Source of the DNA: Ureibacillus composti
GTDB taxonomy: Bacteria; Bacillota; Bacilli; Bacillales_A; Planococcaceae
Length of the DNA: 64,000 nucleotides
Reading direction: 5' to 3'
Assembly: GCA_030348875.1 (NCBI GenBank)
Contig: JAUCEP010000002.1
Location: 2,435,001-2,499,000, forward strand
The translations under genes were made by a program, and so were the position numbers. Of this stretch, positions 63,872-64,000 are shown in pieces. How positions within the stretch are numbered: the stretch's first letter is position 1; each line of letters starts with the position of its first letter. The notes under the pieces are model-generated. The model worked only from the letters and a program-made list of their open reading frames with translations, did not search any database and was not told the DNA's origin.

Positions 63872-64000
63872 GTTTGTTCCACCTATCATTTATATTTGCA
63901 GGATATCCCTGATAGTATTAAAAGCGCTTTAAGTTACGCCGATTAAACGAACCACGCCTAAATAAGATATATTTAAATAATATATGATAAAGCGATTTTT
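63872..64000. other. Upstream region of trhO at the window end
   Basis: Contains the trhO promoter region; no further feature is visible within the 129 bases. Confidence 0.4.

Overview
The window is low-GC chromosomal DNA of an endospore-forming Bacillales member. A GerA-type germinant receptor operon, a YjcZ-family sporulation peptide, ClpE under a CtsR-type promoter, a YfiT/BstA-type DinB-fold protein, a sortase with an LPKTA substrate and an S-layer-homology protein together suggest a Bacillaceae/Planococcaceae organism of the Lysinibacillus/Solibacillus kind. That placement is inference. I saw no rRNA, tRNA, CRISPR array, prophage or intact insertion sequence.

Layout. 0.2-4 kb: a minus-strand operon of a class III aminotransferase and an amino-acid ABC importer. 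4.7-6.8 kb: an acidic LPKTA surface protein and its sortase. 7.4-14.9 kb: mostly single genes, including a nucleoside hydrolase, an SRPBCC protein, two uncharacterised proteins, an M20 amidohydrolase, small membrane proteins and a YwqG-like protein. 15-25.7 kb: a six-gene signalling and polysaccharide cluster with a hybrid histidine kinase, a CheY-like regulator, a membrane-anchored glycoside-hydrolase-like protein, a BcsA-like processive glycosyltransferase, a HEAT-repeat membrane protein and an Hpt-REC-GGDEF-REC diguanylate cyclase. 26-31 kb: a His-rich small protein with a palindromic operator, then the gerA-gerC-D subunit-gerB operon. 31-39 kb: a MetX-like hydrolase, clpE, a BstA-like protein, a CoA transferase, a RibD-type reductase and a frameshifted EamA transporter. 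39.6-42.1 kb: small probable spore proteins and a decayed LysR regulator. 42.3-47.7 kb: 3-hydroxybutyrate dehydrogenase and a GntP permease divergent from a LysR regulator, a YkvI-like transporter and a small membrane protein. 48-53 kb: a YcdB/SLH protein, an MBL hydrolase, a secreted protein and a pair of half-size DMT proteins. 53.3-56 kb: a Baeyer-Villiger monooxygenase with an HSL-type esterase. 56.5-64 kb: a DsbA-like protein, a YitT-like protein, an EamA transporter, a TetM-like GTPase and TrhO.

Repeats are the most unusual non-coding content. A 52-bp unit carrying the hairpin CTTCAT-N7-ATGAAG occurs about 31 times in three separate arrays (1-180, 6.94-7.28 kb, 59.47-60.48 kb) with a strict 51-52 bp period. 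A second array, of TATGAGC, has a mostly 21-bp period (62.6-62.8 kb). Both periods are close to whole numbers of helical turns. A third family, a GGGACA/TGTCCC palindrome, occurs four times, and three copies abut or form the stop codon of a gene.

The best candidate for an undescribed system is the 15-25.7 kb cluster. It joins polysaccharide synthesis and trimming to a phosphorelay and a diguanylate cyclase with an intact active site and I-site. The 52-bp hairpin arrays are the best non-coding candidate.
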